Shown here one piece after another: positions 23,601 through 38,600 of a stretch of DNA of 64,000 nucleotides; position 1 is the first letter of the stretch; each line of letters starts with the position of its first letter. Both the position numbers and the translations under genes were made by a program. Under the pieces are notes generated by a model. The model worked only from the letters and a program-made list of their open reading frames with translations. It searched no databases and was not told the DNA's origin. Origin of the DNA: Tubiluchus corallicola (lineage: Eukaryota > Priapulida > Priapulimorpha > Priapulimorphida > Tubiluchidae); the NCBI GenBank assembly GCA_030141605.1, contig JAQGDQ010000123.1, positions 1 through 64,000 of the forward strand. Direction: 5' to 3'.

Positions 23601-26600
23601 TTAAAGTAGGCTGAAAGTAAATACCTAACAAATCAATTCTCTGACTCTTTCACCATAATTAAAAATGACTAAAAATGACATCATGCTCTTCATTTTCACT
23701 ACGTAAAAATGACTTTGCATATATGCAACTGTTATGCTACTTCTTGCCAAAAAAAACAGAAGTTTTAATAACAATTACCTCTTGAGTATCTGCATCTTGC
23801 AAGGATAAGTGACTAGAAATGTGTATATGGCAGACAGCTTTGATTAAGCTCATGATTTTTGCACCCCTGCAACAGGCCAAAAACAAGTTTAAATGAAGCA
23901 TTAAAAAATAGCAAAATTATACATTTTTTTCTGTTTTTAGTCCAAATTAATAAAATACAATGTGGTATGGATAATGAGATTAAAACAGATTAACGCTGCA
24001 CAAAGTCTGTTTCCTTTAAGATGTTGTTTGCTTTATTATCCACATTATTTAATTAATATAACATACCTATTTATAACTACATATACAGTGAAAAGAAGTG
24101 CTAATTGTTACATAGATAGGAACAGCTCAGTAGTTTTCTTAGAAGATGTTCAAGTAATAGAGTGCAATTAAAACTGGGTTTTCACACAGGCCCGAATTCA
24201 CCCACTTTAGGGCAATAGATCAAACTCCTCAGTGGACTGATCACTGATATAATTTTTGCCCTAAGCTGAATTCTGTTTTGCTTTGGCTTTGACAAATTCT
24301 TTTATCTTCTTGAATTGCGTTTGCTTGATAAAATTTTCGCTTTGAGTTTCATTTTATTTGACATTTCATTTTTTGCTATAAGTTAAGTTCCATTTTGCAT
24401 TGCTTGTGATAACTTCCTTTTATTCTGAGTGGAATTGCATTTTTGCTTTGAGTAGATTTTTGTTGCTCCTGTTTGATATTATTTTTTGCTCTACATTGAA
24501 TTTCATTAATTTTTTGCTTGATATTATGCCTTGTTATACTTTGAATTGCATTTCTGCTTTGAGTTGATCTTCGTTGCTTTTGCCTTTTATATGTACACAA
24601 ACACCTAAAAAATGTCATGAACCTGTGAGTAAACTTGTATTTTTAATAAGGGGCAGCTGACCAAGTGACCAATAGGTCTTTTGCTGCTCCTTCTCAGCTG
24701 CAATGAAATGTAAAAATAATTATGACGAATTTTAACTGCTATTGAGAAAATAAAATTGAATTGAATTGAATCAGACCCCTAAATTTATAGAAATGTTGGC
24801 ATGCTTCAGCATCCAGTATTATATATTGTTAAAAGTAATTTTTTGCAATGGTCAAATGTCAACGAATCTACATAATATCACAATATTAAAATGCAAGAAA
24901 AACAACGTAACTGCACCCTATACTTATTGCACAGGCACTGTGCAATAGGATTTTGAATATGTTACATAATGAAAGACACTGTGCAATGGGATTTTGAATA
25001 TGTTACATAATGAAAGACCCTGTGCAATAGGATTTTGAATATGTTACATAATGAAAGACACTGTGCAATGGGATTTTGAATATGTTACATAATGAAAGAC
25101 ACTGTGCAATGGGATTTTGAATATGTTACATAATGAAAGACCCTGTGCAATAGGATTTTGAATATGTTACATAATGAAAGACACTGTGCAATGGGATTTT
25201 GAATATGTTACATAATGAAAGACCCTGTGCAATAGGATTTTGAATATGTTACATAATGAAAGACACTGTGCAATGGGATTTTGAATATGTTACATAATGA
25301 AAGACCCTGTGCAATAGGATTTTGAATATGTTACATAATGAAAGACACTGTGCAATGGGATTTTGAATATGTTACATAATGAAAGACACTGTGCAATGGG
25401 ATTTTGAATATGTTACATAATGAAAGACCCTGTGCAATAGGATTTTGAATATGTTACATAATGAAAGACACTGTGCAATGGGATTTTAAATATGTTACAT
25501 AATGAAAGACCCTGTGCAATAGGATTTTGAATATGTTACATAATGAAAGACACTGTGCAATGGGATTTTGAATACGTTACATAATGAAAGACCCTGTGCA
25601 ATTGGATTTTGAATATGTTACATAATGAAAGACACTGTGCAATGGGATTTTGAATATGTTACATAATGAAAGACCCTGGGTACACTTAAAATGAGATTAT
25701 ACGCGCGACATATTAGTTTCGGTAAATCTCTATACGCCCATGGGCCCTAGGTCATTAGATCATTATCCTAATATGCTGATTGGTAAAAGCGGCCCTGTTT
25801 TCCTAAGTGCAGTGTTCCTTATGTCGTATTTAAAATGTATTTTTATATTATACAAACTGGAAATTGAGCAGCAAAAGTAACAGCAGTAACCTATTTCCCG
25901 CATTGTTTCAACATAGAAACTACGGCAAGTTAAAGAACGGCACTCCATATTAAACTGTTAAACCTAATTTACAAGGTGATTGTTAAATATATGGTGTATA
26001 ACCTTTTGGGGACCCCATACTAAAGAAATTATGTGTCCAGTCAGATGGAGCGACCCTCTAACTCGCCCGCACCTGTCTTGAATATCTTTTTACTTGTGAT
26101 AAATTTTACCAACAGTTACATGGCTCGAAGTAATTTCAGCAACAGTTACATGGTTCGAAGTAATTTTAGCAACAGTTACATGGTTCGAAGTAATTTTAGC
26201 AACAGTTACATGGCTCGAAGTAATTTTAGCAACAGTTACGTGGCTCGAAGTAATTTTAGCAACAGTTACATGGCTCGAAGTAATTTTAGTAACAGTTACA
26301 TGGCTCGAAGTAATTTTAGCAACAGTTACGTGGCTCGAAGTAAATTCTTTAAGTAAATCAGAATAGACACCTTTTGTTTGTCAGTAAAAACATTCTTTAA
26401 GAAACAACATTATTTTACTAATTACTGCAAACCAAATGAGCACATATTTCAGCACAACCATAGTGAAAAAACAGATTTTTTACCAAATGTAAACAAAGCT
26501 TTCAGGGCAATTTAGGCTGAAGCCTACGCTATGCTGATATCATACGGTTGTTTTCATACTTTTGCTTACTTGTTATCACAGAGATATGACATTCTAGTGG

Positions 26601-29600
26601 AAATCATATACGTATCCTGTATCACGTCTCTCAATAGCTCTATACACAAAGTACTCAGCTCCATGCTGTCCATAATATGCAGGTTATTAATATGCTGATG
26701 GAGCAAGTCTATGATGAAATCTATCAGCTCTCGTGACTGAAACAACATAATACTACACTAGTAATGACTAACTGATCAATACTGAAGCTGCTACGCAAAA
26801 ATTAATTAACTAAATAAGATTTGTTGTACATAGAATTCTACAAATTACAAGCTAGCACAGGAAGCAAATTTACTAAGTAGCGTACATCGTAACTAATTAC
26901 TAATTCCAGCAGTAACTAATTACTAATTACTGCAGGTTTACCATTGGCAAAGTGAATATTTGCCAAACAGTAACAGTACAGCTGTGTACCATTAATGTGT
27001 GCACAGTATAATACAATCAGCAAATTTGCTTTGCTGAAAATCAAATTATCCTGCTATAAAACGGCTATCAAAACTAACTCACTAATAAATAAAGAATCAT
27101 ATTTTTCACTAATTTCTGCATACGGTAGCACTTATTATAGACTGCATGTTTAAAGGAAAGGCCAACTGTTCTGGAAGTTAGGATTATTCCAAAATTTAGG
27201 AAAAATGTTAGAGGGATTTAGTAATTAAAGTATGATAAGCTCTGCATGTAAAATCACTTTAAAGTCTCGATCGTTTCACACTTGAGCGCTCCCATTTTGA
27301 ATGCCCATTCCTCTACGAATGATGATGTTCATAGACTGAACAAAAACAGAACAACTTTAATTTCTGTCAGAAGTATAGTAAGTCTTTACAAAAAATTAGA
27401 CAGCCAATTTGAGATATTTTTGCATGAACATTAGGTAAGCTGCAAAAGTTTGAACTAGTTTAGCAAAGCTGATGAAAAGCCACAATCCGCTCACGAAATC
27501 CTGTAGTTACATCATAATTTCAAATAAATAGCGGCTACCGCCGCGCCTCGAAATTTCTATACAGCGGTAGTATAAATTAACTTTATGCTTTATGGACAAT
27601 TTTCTTGAAAAATTCCTTGTTATATTTTTCTAAGTTTAAGTGATAACAGTAAAATAAATCTAACATGCTAAGTGGTTTGTCCTCTCCAATAACTGAATAG
27701 TAATAGTAATAGTAATAGTAATAGTAATAGTAATAGTAATAGTAATAGTAATAGTAATAGTAATAGTAATAGTAATAGTAATAGTAATAGTAATAGTAAT
27801 AGTAATAGTAATAGTAATAGTAATAGTAATAGTAATAGTAATAGTAATAGTAATAGTAATAGTAATAGTAATAGTAATAGTAATAGTAATAGTAATAGTA
27901 ATAGTAATAGTAATAGTAATAGTAATAGTAATAGTAATAGTAACAGTAACAGTAACAGTAACAGTAATAGCAATAGCAATAGTAATAGTAAGTAATAGTA
28001 ATAGTAAAAGTAAAAGTAAAAGTAAAAGTAAAAGTAAAAGTAAAAGTAAAAGTAAAAGTAAAAGTAAAAGTAAAAGTAAAAGTAAAAGTAAAAGTAAAAG
28101 TAAAAGTAAAAGTAAAAGTAAAAGTAAAAGTAAAAGTAAAAGTAAAAGTAAAAGTAAAAGTGGTGGTGATGGTGATGGTGATGGTGATAGTGACAGTGAC
28201 AGTGAGTAACAGTAACAGTAATAGTAATAGAATAGTAAATTTATTTAGCTTCATAAACTGAATATAGTAAGGTGCTGTTGCACATGATACAGATAAATAT
28301 GAGCAGAGGTGACGAAAGATCATACAGTCAACCAGTCAGTCACTTCTAATTAGATGTTAGTAACATTAACATTGTGCTAGTGTCAATTAATCAAAGTCAT
28401 AAATACATTAACTCATAAAAATCAAAAGGCATAGATGTCTCTATACATGTCTAGATACATAACCTATAATAACAACAGCAGCAAAAGTAATACAATAACA
28501 GTGCAACCGCAGTACAAAATTAATAATTTAACAAAATTTTACTTGAATGAGTCAGTGGAGCAGGCATACAGTATGTTCTGATAACTACTAGCTTCTAGAT
28601 TCAGTCATAGTTAAACACTGTGACACTCTGCAAACCAGAGCCAGCCCTCAATGTAGACCTCAATGTAGAGCCAGCCCAAGACCCAGCTTATTATACAGCA
28701 TGATCCTCTAAGACAAAGCACTAAATCTTAGCCAGATTCAAGTGCATATACACAAGGCTATGAGACACTTCTTACAATTCAAGTTCTATGGTAAGCACTT
28801 TAAAGGATTATCCTTAATCCTTTGTCAATAATAAAGTACCAGTCCTGCCTCAACCACAAATCCACTAATGAATTCCTAGTATTTGACGAAAACAAAAAAT
28901 CGACCTACAACCTAATTTTGAAGCTTAGTATTTATACTTAATTTAATTACAAAGTTTAGTGATTAATGCATTAAGTTTAGTACTTAATTTTGAAACTAAA
29001 AGTAAGAGTTTCACAAAACAAGACTACACGTGTCACTCAGACACTTGAACAGATTAAATGTTAGCCATTTCTCACAGTTTTATGGTTACTAAATCACGAG
29101 AACTGTGGTAGTCCGTCTAATTCTCTGAAATCTGTCAATTTATTGCACCAACCAACATGCAGACCAACAAAAAGAAACATGTGGTGTACGTGATATACGC
29201 ACCATCATTACAAAACATGACAGTTTAGAAACATTGGGTGCATTTAACAGTTCAAAAGACAAGCTTTAGCAATCAATTAGCATATTCCATAGCGATAACC
29301 ATAATCCCCACTTCCACGACCTTTAATGGAAGTGGATAACAACGGCACCAAAATCTATCAGCATAACTAATTAAGGTCACTAACTAATGAACGGTTAGTG
29401 CCATCTGTTAACAGAAAATGTAATCGTTATCACATACCACTGTTTTAAATAAAGCTTATAGAAAGTTACCCATAGAAATGACTGTATGAGCTGCCCTAAC
29501 AGGGAAGCTATACACTTACGTACAAACACTTCTGACCTAATGCTTTTTCATTTAGTTTAATTTTCGAGTAAAACAAACAGAGTTTAAGCAGTAAAAAAAC

Positions 29601-32600
29601 TTCCATTAGCTGTCATACAGTCAGACTACAAAGAATCAGACAGACTCTGTATAACTTTCAATGATTCAGCAGCCATCAATGCTAGCTGGAAACTAATTGA
29701 TACAATGAAAGCAGTCACGCAAGCCTCTTGGCGTACTCAGCACTATAAATGGAAGCCATTAACAATTATCAAAGAGAGACACGCACAATGTGACAAACAA
29801 CATCCGTCGAGTTGTGCAGTGTCAGGTGAAAAGCTTTTAATCTGTAATTAAATTTTCCCTGAGAACTGCTGCAAGCTAATACAGCTGCTTCATAACGTCA
29901 CCCCTTTTAGTGATTCCACCCTTAATAAATGGCTTCATTTGGAATTTCTGTATGCTAGGAAACACCTGATGATTTTAATTAAGCCAGGAATAAGCAAAGA
30001 GAGCAAATCTAAACGAGACACTACAGCAAAACTTACCCGGTGATGCCAGTTGGATTAATATGAATACATAAATTATTTTTAATTACTTACAAATAAAAAA
30101 CAACAGTTCAAGAGGTTGCACCAACAGTCTCGTCATAATTCATTTAATTTGGAAGTTGCTTCTTCATTTCAAAACGAGCTTACGAAGCGCTCTAATAGCT
30201 AAGAAAGAAAATGGCACACATGAGGCAGGAAAACGTACTACCTACATGCTGTTCGAGAATGGCAGGAATATTCCCGTGGAAGAGTACAGGCAGGCAAAAA
30301 TGAATGTGTCAAGTTAAAGCAGACAGACTCAAGACGTATGATATACTATTTATGTGAAATAAATAAATTGAAATTGAAATTGAACAATGATCGTTTTTCA
30401 CTTTTGATGTCAATGAGCAGTTTTAATAGCATTATGGTAATTGATAGATGACAAAACTGAATTTGCACGCAGTAACACGTTGAAAATCAGGAAAATGAAC
30501 TTATCTTACAACTTATATAGGAATACCTTGTTTATATTAAAGGAAAGGATAAGTCATTTAGCACTGCTGGGTCTACTTTACTGTCACTTACCTCTGTTAG
30601 AAAGACATAGCAACAGAATTTGCTCAAAAACTGTTCATAAAGCATAAATTTAATTTATACTACTGCTGTGTAGAAATTTTCAGGTGCAGTGGTAGCTGCC
30701 ATTCACTTGAAAGTTATGACGTAACTGGTGGACTTGGTGACTTTTCGCTAGTGCACCATGGCTTTCCGTAACCTGCTTAAATTCAAACTTCTGCAGCTTA
30801 CTTGTAAAAATATCACAAAATTAACTATCTAATTTTTTTGTAAAACTTATTATACTTTTGACGGAAATTGACAGTGAGCTACTTTTCTTCAGTCGATGAA
30901 TGACGTCATTAGTGGAAGAATAAGCGTTCAAAATGGAAGCACCCAAGAGTGAAATAATCTCGAGTCCAAAATGAGTTTATTAAATGTACTTATCACACTT
31001 TTATTGCCAAATCCTTCTAACATAATAATTATTATCAATTATAGCACCAGCACTAGTATATCGAGTATTTAAATAAAAATCTTCGTCGTCAATAATATTG
31101 TTAAAAGGAAATATGTCACCTAAACACATATGACAAAACCAAGGCTGAGGATCATTCGACAGATTTTCATAATCAGTAAGTATTAAAGGGCAGCATTTTA
31201 GGTGAAGCCACGGCTGACAACAGTCACAGTAAATACCGCGCTGATTACACTTTACCTGTCTAGAACAATGTGAACATGGATGCTGAATGACTGAGAAAAA
31301 CAGAGAAGAAAAGAAAAAGTAAAAGACAAAAAATAGAGTAAAAAAAAGTAAAAAAGACAGAAGAGCTTTGCAACAAGGACGAGATGAAAAAGCGACAGAC
31401 TGCACATACGCATACAGGCCATACCGAAATGATGGACAAAATTAGATATTTAACTTGTTGACAAATTACGCAGTAGCTAGTAACAAACACATTCCATTGT
31501 TGAATTTTAATAAAATATAAGCCAAAGCCCAGTAATCCATCGCGCAACACCATGGACGACTGCCCAATATGCGTAAATTAGTAAAGTTTTATTTACTAAT
31601 CAATGTTTTTCTAATGTACTTTATTACTTACGACAAAGGGACAAACAAATTTATTGAAATGAATTGAATTGAATTAATAGGGAAATTCCTGCCTACTCTG
31701 ACATTTAATGCTTTGTATTTGAACTTACCCTCCAGAACTGTTTCTTAACAAGGAAGTTTCGTTCTGCAGCAACTTTCAATTCAGATAGCAGATTAAACTG
31801 CTGTTCTAGAGTGTTGTCGGGATGTAGAATGTCCATGCTTATCTGAGAAAACTGCTTTGCCAAATGCTCACTGTCAAAAAAGCATTGTGATGTTTCCACT
31901 AACAGATTAGCCAGGACAACACACTATTCATTTAATCAGAAATACAATTAAACAAATGATAATTATTATGATATTGAAAGTAAATACAGATGAACAGCCA
32001 ACTTATGTTTAATGTTACTGCACTAAGCATGTAAGTCATAGGATTAGGCTAGAAAAACCATATCCAAAAAACATGGGCCTAGGCATGTAAAAAACTGTTA
32101 TCCATCTAAGGTCATACTGAATCTTACCTGTTTGCAATATTATGTTGAATTGCGGTCGAACTGTCAGCCATTGCCAGTGTAGATCTCTGAAAGAAAAATG
32201 AACAAAACAAAACATTAAATCTCAACTACATTAAACTAAATAATCAGTACAAGAACAAACAGCAAAATCTGTCATGAAAATTTCAAGCTTTGAAGTTTTT
32301 ACAGCTACAACGTTGACGACTAAGTAAAAATATATGTATAAACTGGCTGCAAGTCAACACAAATAACAGTGATAAGAGCAACTTACTCAAAAACTCAGTA
32401 AAATTTGCAAATAACAGGATGACAGCATGAAAATGTTATTTCAAACTTCTTGTCAAATACGCAACGTGTCAGGTGGCACAAAAATATGCAAAAGTTTTGA
32501 TCACAATATTACAAGAAGAAAATAACAGAATCAATTTAAAATTGTCATACTGGTGTTACAGATACTTACATATAAACAGCAAAAATTTTAACTCATTCCT

Positions 32601-35600
32601 TTAAATTCTTTTAAAGATACAGAAGGTTTAAATCAACATTACAAAAAATAAATGCCGGAAAAACTTTGTATGTCACTATTGCTAAAATCTACAGCAAGTG
32701 CTCTACGTGTCCAGCGTTTTCACTGCAAGCTAGAGAAAAGTGTTTTCTACAACACCAGACAGTTTTTTTACTTCTTTAAGATGCATTTGGTCTCAGCACT
32801 TAACAGTTTTTGTCTTAAGTTCCTGTGCATTAGTGGCACAGGATCGTAACTATAATTAGTGTTGCTTCCGAAAATTTTTAGCCATTGTTTTAATACTGTG
32901 TAAAACGAAGCAAACATGTAATTTTAATATTTTAATTTTTTTTTACTAACAGCCTAAATTGCCGCTGTTCAAATTTGATCCGTTGACGGTATAAGCACGT
33001 GACATCTGACAACAAACTGTGTGAGCAACAGTACTTTTTCTATCTGGGCCCAGACATGTGCACATGATCGCATGCGCACAACAGCCAAACACCCCATTGC
33101 TGGAGCGCACTGTGCTGGACTGTGAAGCAAACAGTACTACCCTCACATGCTCTGGTTCTGTACAAGTATAAAGAAAGAACTAAACAAAAGACTTATTATA
33201 TTAAATATTATCGATAATATTGAGGGAAAATAGGGTGTAATGCAGAACGTTTCACAGTACCTGTACACGAGCCGCCACTGCTCTGCATGGAACAGCTCTG
33301 TGCTGGTATTGTACACTTTCTCTTTAAGGATATTCCAGATATCGTAATCCACAGGATCAAGTTCCATTTTTTCATGACAACAAATACATGCTGACAACAT
33401 ACGTCATGATATCATGCAAAAGGAATTCCACTTACTATGTTACAACTGTTCCAAGTACTCCGGAGAATTATAAGGAAAGGTGAAGATTTGTCTAATATGT
33501 ACAAATGTAGTTCAGCCAGCCTCGTCTGCTGCTGATTACCGTCATCATTGAGAAAACCTGTTTCAGATTGGACGGACGAAGAACGAGACCTACAGAAAAC
33601 AAATTGCTTATTATAAAAACCAGAATTTTAAATAACTGATTTAGAATGTTTCCTTGTATCATTCTCATACACAATCTCGTGTTACAGTTCCTAATTAGAA
33701 AACAGCGCTGCACTTATCCAGCTTTTTCCCCAGAGCTGCTACTCCATGGAATCCAGGCTGCTACCTAGACGTACTTAGTTATTTCCCATCAAATTGTTTT
33801 TTCCAAGCTTATTAGTCGCTATCATTAGTGGCCCGCACGTCATTAAAAATGTTTTTTCAGGTTTATTATGTATTACGATTACCAATCATACATTGAGTTA
33901 ATGATCAGTTTAGTCTCAATAGTTCGTATAATGTGTAACGATTATGATACAGTTACACTGCCTAATCAGTATTGTATTTTTACGCTGCCAAGTCTGGACC
34001 CAATTACTAGATGAAACATTAATTAGGCCGTAATTAGGCCATTAATTACACCAGCTCAGTAAGCGTAATTGGAGATAAAACTACCCTAACTCAACCTCAG
34101 CTGTCATAGCCATGTAAAAATAGATCATACCAGCCCAGCATCCAAATCAATAAGCTACTTATTACTGAAGCACGTAACAAAACAGGTTAATCTATGATGA
34201 TTAAAGCACAAGAAAACCCTTCATAAACATAAAGCTTGAAAAATTGATAAAGTATTTGAATTATTCAGCAGTGCAAAACATTATAATATTATACTAATTT
34301 TTAAAAAATAATAATATTTGAAAATCTTTTAGTGTAACCCTTCAAACTTGATGGGCCCTAGGCTGCAGCCTGTAGGATACACTAAAATATACAGCCTTGG
34401 TCACACGTGGTATTAGAGACAGGCGAGACAAAGATGACTTTCCATCAATATGTGATAGGCCCATCTACCGCATCTATTAATTATTTCATTTCTGACTTTA
34501 AATGTTTGAAAAGATCCCGTAACAGTGAACAGATTCCCTCCTGCAAGTCATCTGAATGAACGCGTAACGCCTTAAACTTGGCCAATACTTTTATCAAAAA
34601 GACTAACACAGCTGCGAATAAAACTAAATACCATAAAATACACAAAAATTAGCAAACTGCACAAACAAAGCACATAGAGAATTCAGTAGAACGAAACCCG
34701 CTATTTGAGTACATATATGTGATGCACATAGGAAGCAAATAAACAATGAAATCAATAACAGTCTTTGGAAATACAAGATAAGGGTGTGTAGGGCTGAGGG
34801 CCCTATCTTATGAAGAACCAAGGGCTTCAGCCACAGCTCAGGAGGCATCACTAAACGACGAATAAAAGATGGTTACTTATAGTACCATACCCTCAGAATG
34901 CAACAAAGATAGCCAACAAAATAGCTTTCATATGACGTCAAAACTTGCCTTTAAATCAAGGTTATGATCTGTAACTCAATATAATATACATTGATAATTG
35001 CTTCTGGTATTGCTTCTGTACTCTGATGGCTTTGTATCTAATGAATTACACGTATTTTTAACTAACTATCATATTACAGTATTATCTTGAACTAACCAGC
35101 TCTATATATCTATTCTCAACTGAAATGTATTTGTTGCAGACAGTTGAAATACTCCGATCAGTAATATAACTGTATGTTAACCCACTTAAAATAAATAAAA
35201 TTTATATATTATAATCTCTCCATTCACCACAAGAAAGCATTTTGGGGGATTTTAGGCTTGAAAGTTTCCTTCTCAGACTTCTCTTGTCATTCTTCTTTGC
35301 TAATGTATGCAATGTTTTGTACCACACAAAAGTGTTTACAACAATGATTCTGCCATCTACAAACTTTTTTATTAACTAAGAGAATTTAACAGCATCAGCC
35401 GTGAGCCTAAAGAATCCTGTGACTCTTGACTTTGACTTAATAACGGTTACCTTACACGTACCACACAAAAGTGTTTACAGCAATGATGCTGCCATCTGCA
35501 AACTTTCTTATTAACTAAGGGAATTTAACAGCACCAGCCGTAAGCCTAAAAAATCCCGTGACTCCTTTGACTTTGACCTAACGAAGGTTACCTTACATGT

Positions 35601-38600
35601 ACCACACAAAAGTGTTTACGACATTGATGCTGCCATCTACAAACTTTTTTATTAACTAAGGAAATTTAACAGCACCGGACATGACCTGAAAAATCCCGTG
35701 ACTTCTTTGACTTTGACTTAACAAAGGTCACCACTCAACAAGCACGAGTAAAAGAACTGTGATAAATTTGTTCGCGCATTCCGTGAAAAGGTCTTCGTAA
35801 TGACAGCAAACATAAACACATGCCTCCATTGCTACCCCTTACAAATAAAACCCTTTCAATGGTCAGCCATCATCAATGCCTTTAGTGCAGATATATAAAT
35901 CTTTTCAAGAAATATAAGATCTATAATAAAAGAGCCCATGACGCACGCGGGTATGGAATATCAGCTTATGCAACTTATCGTCTTGTCCTCAAAAGGAAGC
36001 CTGCGTTCACCTGTATATGGCATACGCTAATCAATACCTGTACATAGCAAAACACGGGAAGCCCACCTGACATGAGTAGGTTCTAATTATCACGAAGTCA
36101 TGCAGGTGATATGACAAAGCAAATGTCACGAGAGCATCAGACAATAACAACGTTGCACAAATTGATAGCAAAATAGTAGTTTAGGTTTCTCCTTTTGTTA
36201 ATTGTAAAATGTGCACACTTTTGGCTGCAGCTTTCATACAATGACAGAGGTAATGTTCTTACACAGTGTTTGTAAATTAAAAGATCGAGCCTTCCGGGAA
36301 GCTAGACCTATTTCAATGTTCGCAAAAAACGTCAGAAGGATTTAGTAATAAAAGTGTGATAAGCGTCTCGTGTAACTAGTAAAATCACTCCAAAGTTGCG
36401 ATCATTTCATGCTTAAGTGCTTGCATTTTGAATGCCCATTCTTCCTCCAATGACGTGAGCTCCAACAATTCCTTGCTAAAATGTTAATTCCTATTCATAG
36501 CTTATGTAAACTTGACCAGAAGCCAGCAGTAATAAAATTACAGTGAGTATTGCAAGACAAAGACTTTACTATGAACTTTCACCTCTATTTCTGAGGCAGA
36601 AAGTGAAAACTGTATCTGGTTCATTGACATTAGCATCAACAACTGAGTTTTAAGACCAAAATATAGCGCGACCGTGAACTGCAGCCTTTTATAACTATGA
36701 CCACAAACAGAGATGACCACAGTGGCTAACTTGACCAAACTGAAATAAATTGGTTGACTACATTACACTTGGTTACATTAGCAGACAGTCTGTTGTCTCA
36801 AGTTGAGCATGACCGCTGACAAACGATGCAATGACGTTGACCTTTGACCTCTTATCTTTGTACTCATTATATGCAGGCACATTGAAATAGATAATTAGGC
36901 ACATTGAAATGGATAATTAAACAAAGTGTGGTGACAGGTATGACCCTCACAGTCATTAGTAATTATGCAACATCTATCACCCAGCTCTCTGACATTTTGT
37001 CTGCTAATAGTGTCCTAAAAAACGACCTCAAAATCGTGTAAAGAGTAACTAATGACTAACAAAAAACTGATGTGAAACCTCTTGGAGGAAATGTAATAAC
37101 ACATCATAAAAAGCTAATTATTTCCCCGAAACTTAGAAAGAGTGTGGTAACTAGGCATTAAATCTATAAATCCAGCAGAATATGTAATCAGCGTTTATGC
37201 TAGGCACATATCTTGGCTCACAACTTCTCAGTAAAAGGTTTGTACACAGCTGGACAGTACTATTTTACTGGCTTAAAGGAAGACGGGGTGATTTTTCATA
37301 TACTACTCTATTTTCAAATTTGATAAAAAGTATACATTTTAAGACAATTAAACCTGCAAATGTGCTTCTGATAATTAAATTATAGATTGTTTCGACCTAC
37401 AGTTTAAGATTGGGACCGGTTTCACTTTAATGGTATTGGAGTTTTGCAGCATTTTTTACAAATTTTGTACAAAATTAAAGCTGCTTAATGCATCTAAAAA
37501 TACATGATCTCTAAACTATACTTCAAATAGTTACAATAAACAGTCAGGAGTAAAGACTTCAGTATGAAACCACCACTTAAATTACTGGTAACAATTTCTT
37601 CACATTTAGTAACATAACACAATGTTACATGTGCAGATCAGCAAGATTCAATGTGAAGTTTGCTGTGATTGGTAAATGTAATTAGATTTTTCTTAGGGAC
37701 TTATTCATCAGTTTGACATGCTTGTGGTTTAGCTGTAGGTTTTTTAGCCTTCAGTTTTAAAGTTCTTCAAACTTCTTTTTGCCGTTGAATTTCTGCTGGA
37801 TTTCAGCTTACCATGTGCTTATAAAAGATTAGGCCTATTAACTAACTGCCAGTTTGCTGGTTATTTCCCTAATATAGTGATGAAACTAAGTTTCAATGCA
37901 AAGTGCCAAGCAAAATCAATGATGACAAATTAAAAAAATGTACCTGTGTGAGTCGTCTTTGTCCACACTGCTTTGTCGAGAGGACACACTAAACCGTGAA
38001 GTATCGTCAAAACTGAACACACTCCCATCACTCAAAGACGGAGTTGCAGGAGTCACAACTGGTGACAGAGATGTGTAGCTCGGAGTCAGAGGCGAGAGCG
38101 TTTGATTAGGTGGTTCCGTTGGAGCAGCATCGATCACCAACAATGGTGGTTTACTTCCTTTCCTTTTCGGTACCTCTTCCACTGTCTCATCATCCTGCAT
38201 TTCAGACTTTGCCTTCTTCAGTTGCACTTCATCCATGCTGGCACCCAAAGCCTTGCCGGGCTTCTGAGGTGGTGCTCTTAGTGCCAGACGAAAGCTGACT
38301 TCACTAAGACTAGCACTGAGCTTGTCCAAAATGTTTTGTTTAGGGTGAGAAACAGCAACACTTCCAGGCTGCTCATTCGAGTTCTGATGTGCCTCCAACG
38401 TTGCCCTATAATGAGACAAATAAAGAACAGTATTTCTACCCTAATGTCTCAAAGGTTACCTAGAATGCCACTCAATGCCTTATGAAAAAACACAACCAAA
38501 AGTTTGGTAAACATACATACAGTTGCAAAAAATATTGTTTAAGTAGTGATTGGGCGATTTTGAAATTTTATAATTCTATAATAATCTTGTTCTTGCAAGT

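Larger units (their letters stand above)
33600..37940. other. C12orf56-like intron 3, content
   Basis: Holds the three-copy 140-bp repeat, an AGGATTTAG repeat copy and the short TTAA MITE, plus GGGCCCTAGG-type words near 34350 and 34800 that recur at 16330, 25745 and 39290. The remainder is plain AT-rich intron. Confidence 0.45.

Noticed and set aside
24935-25680. CRISPR-like array
   Set aside because: Units are contiguous 41-bp tandem repeats with no unique spacers, in animal DNA.
27583-28323. Long - strand open frame (246 codons) of Thr-Phe, Tyr and Leu repeats
   Set aside because: It is translation of the hexamer satellite and has no splice context or non-repetitive coding part.
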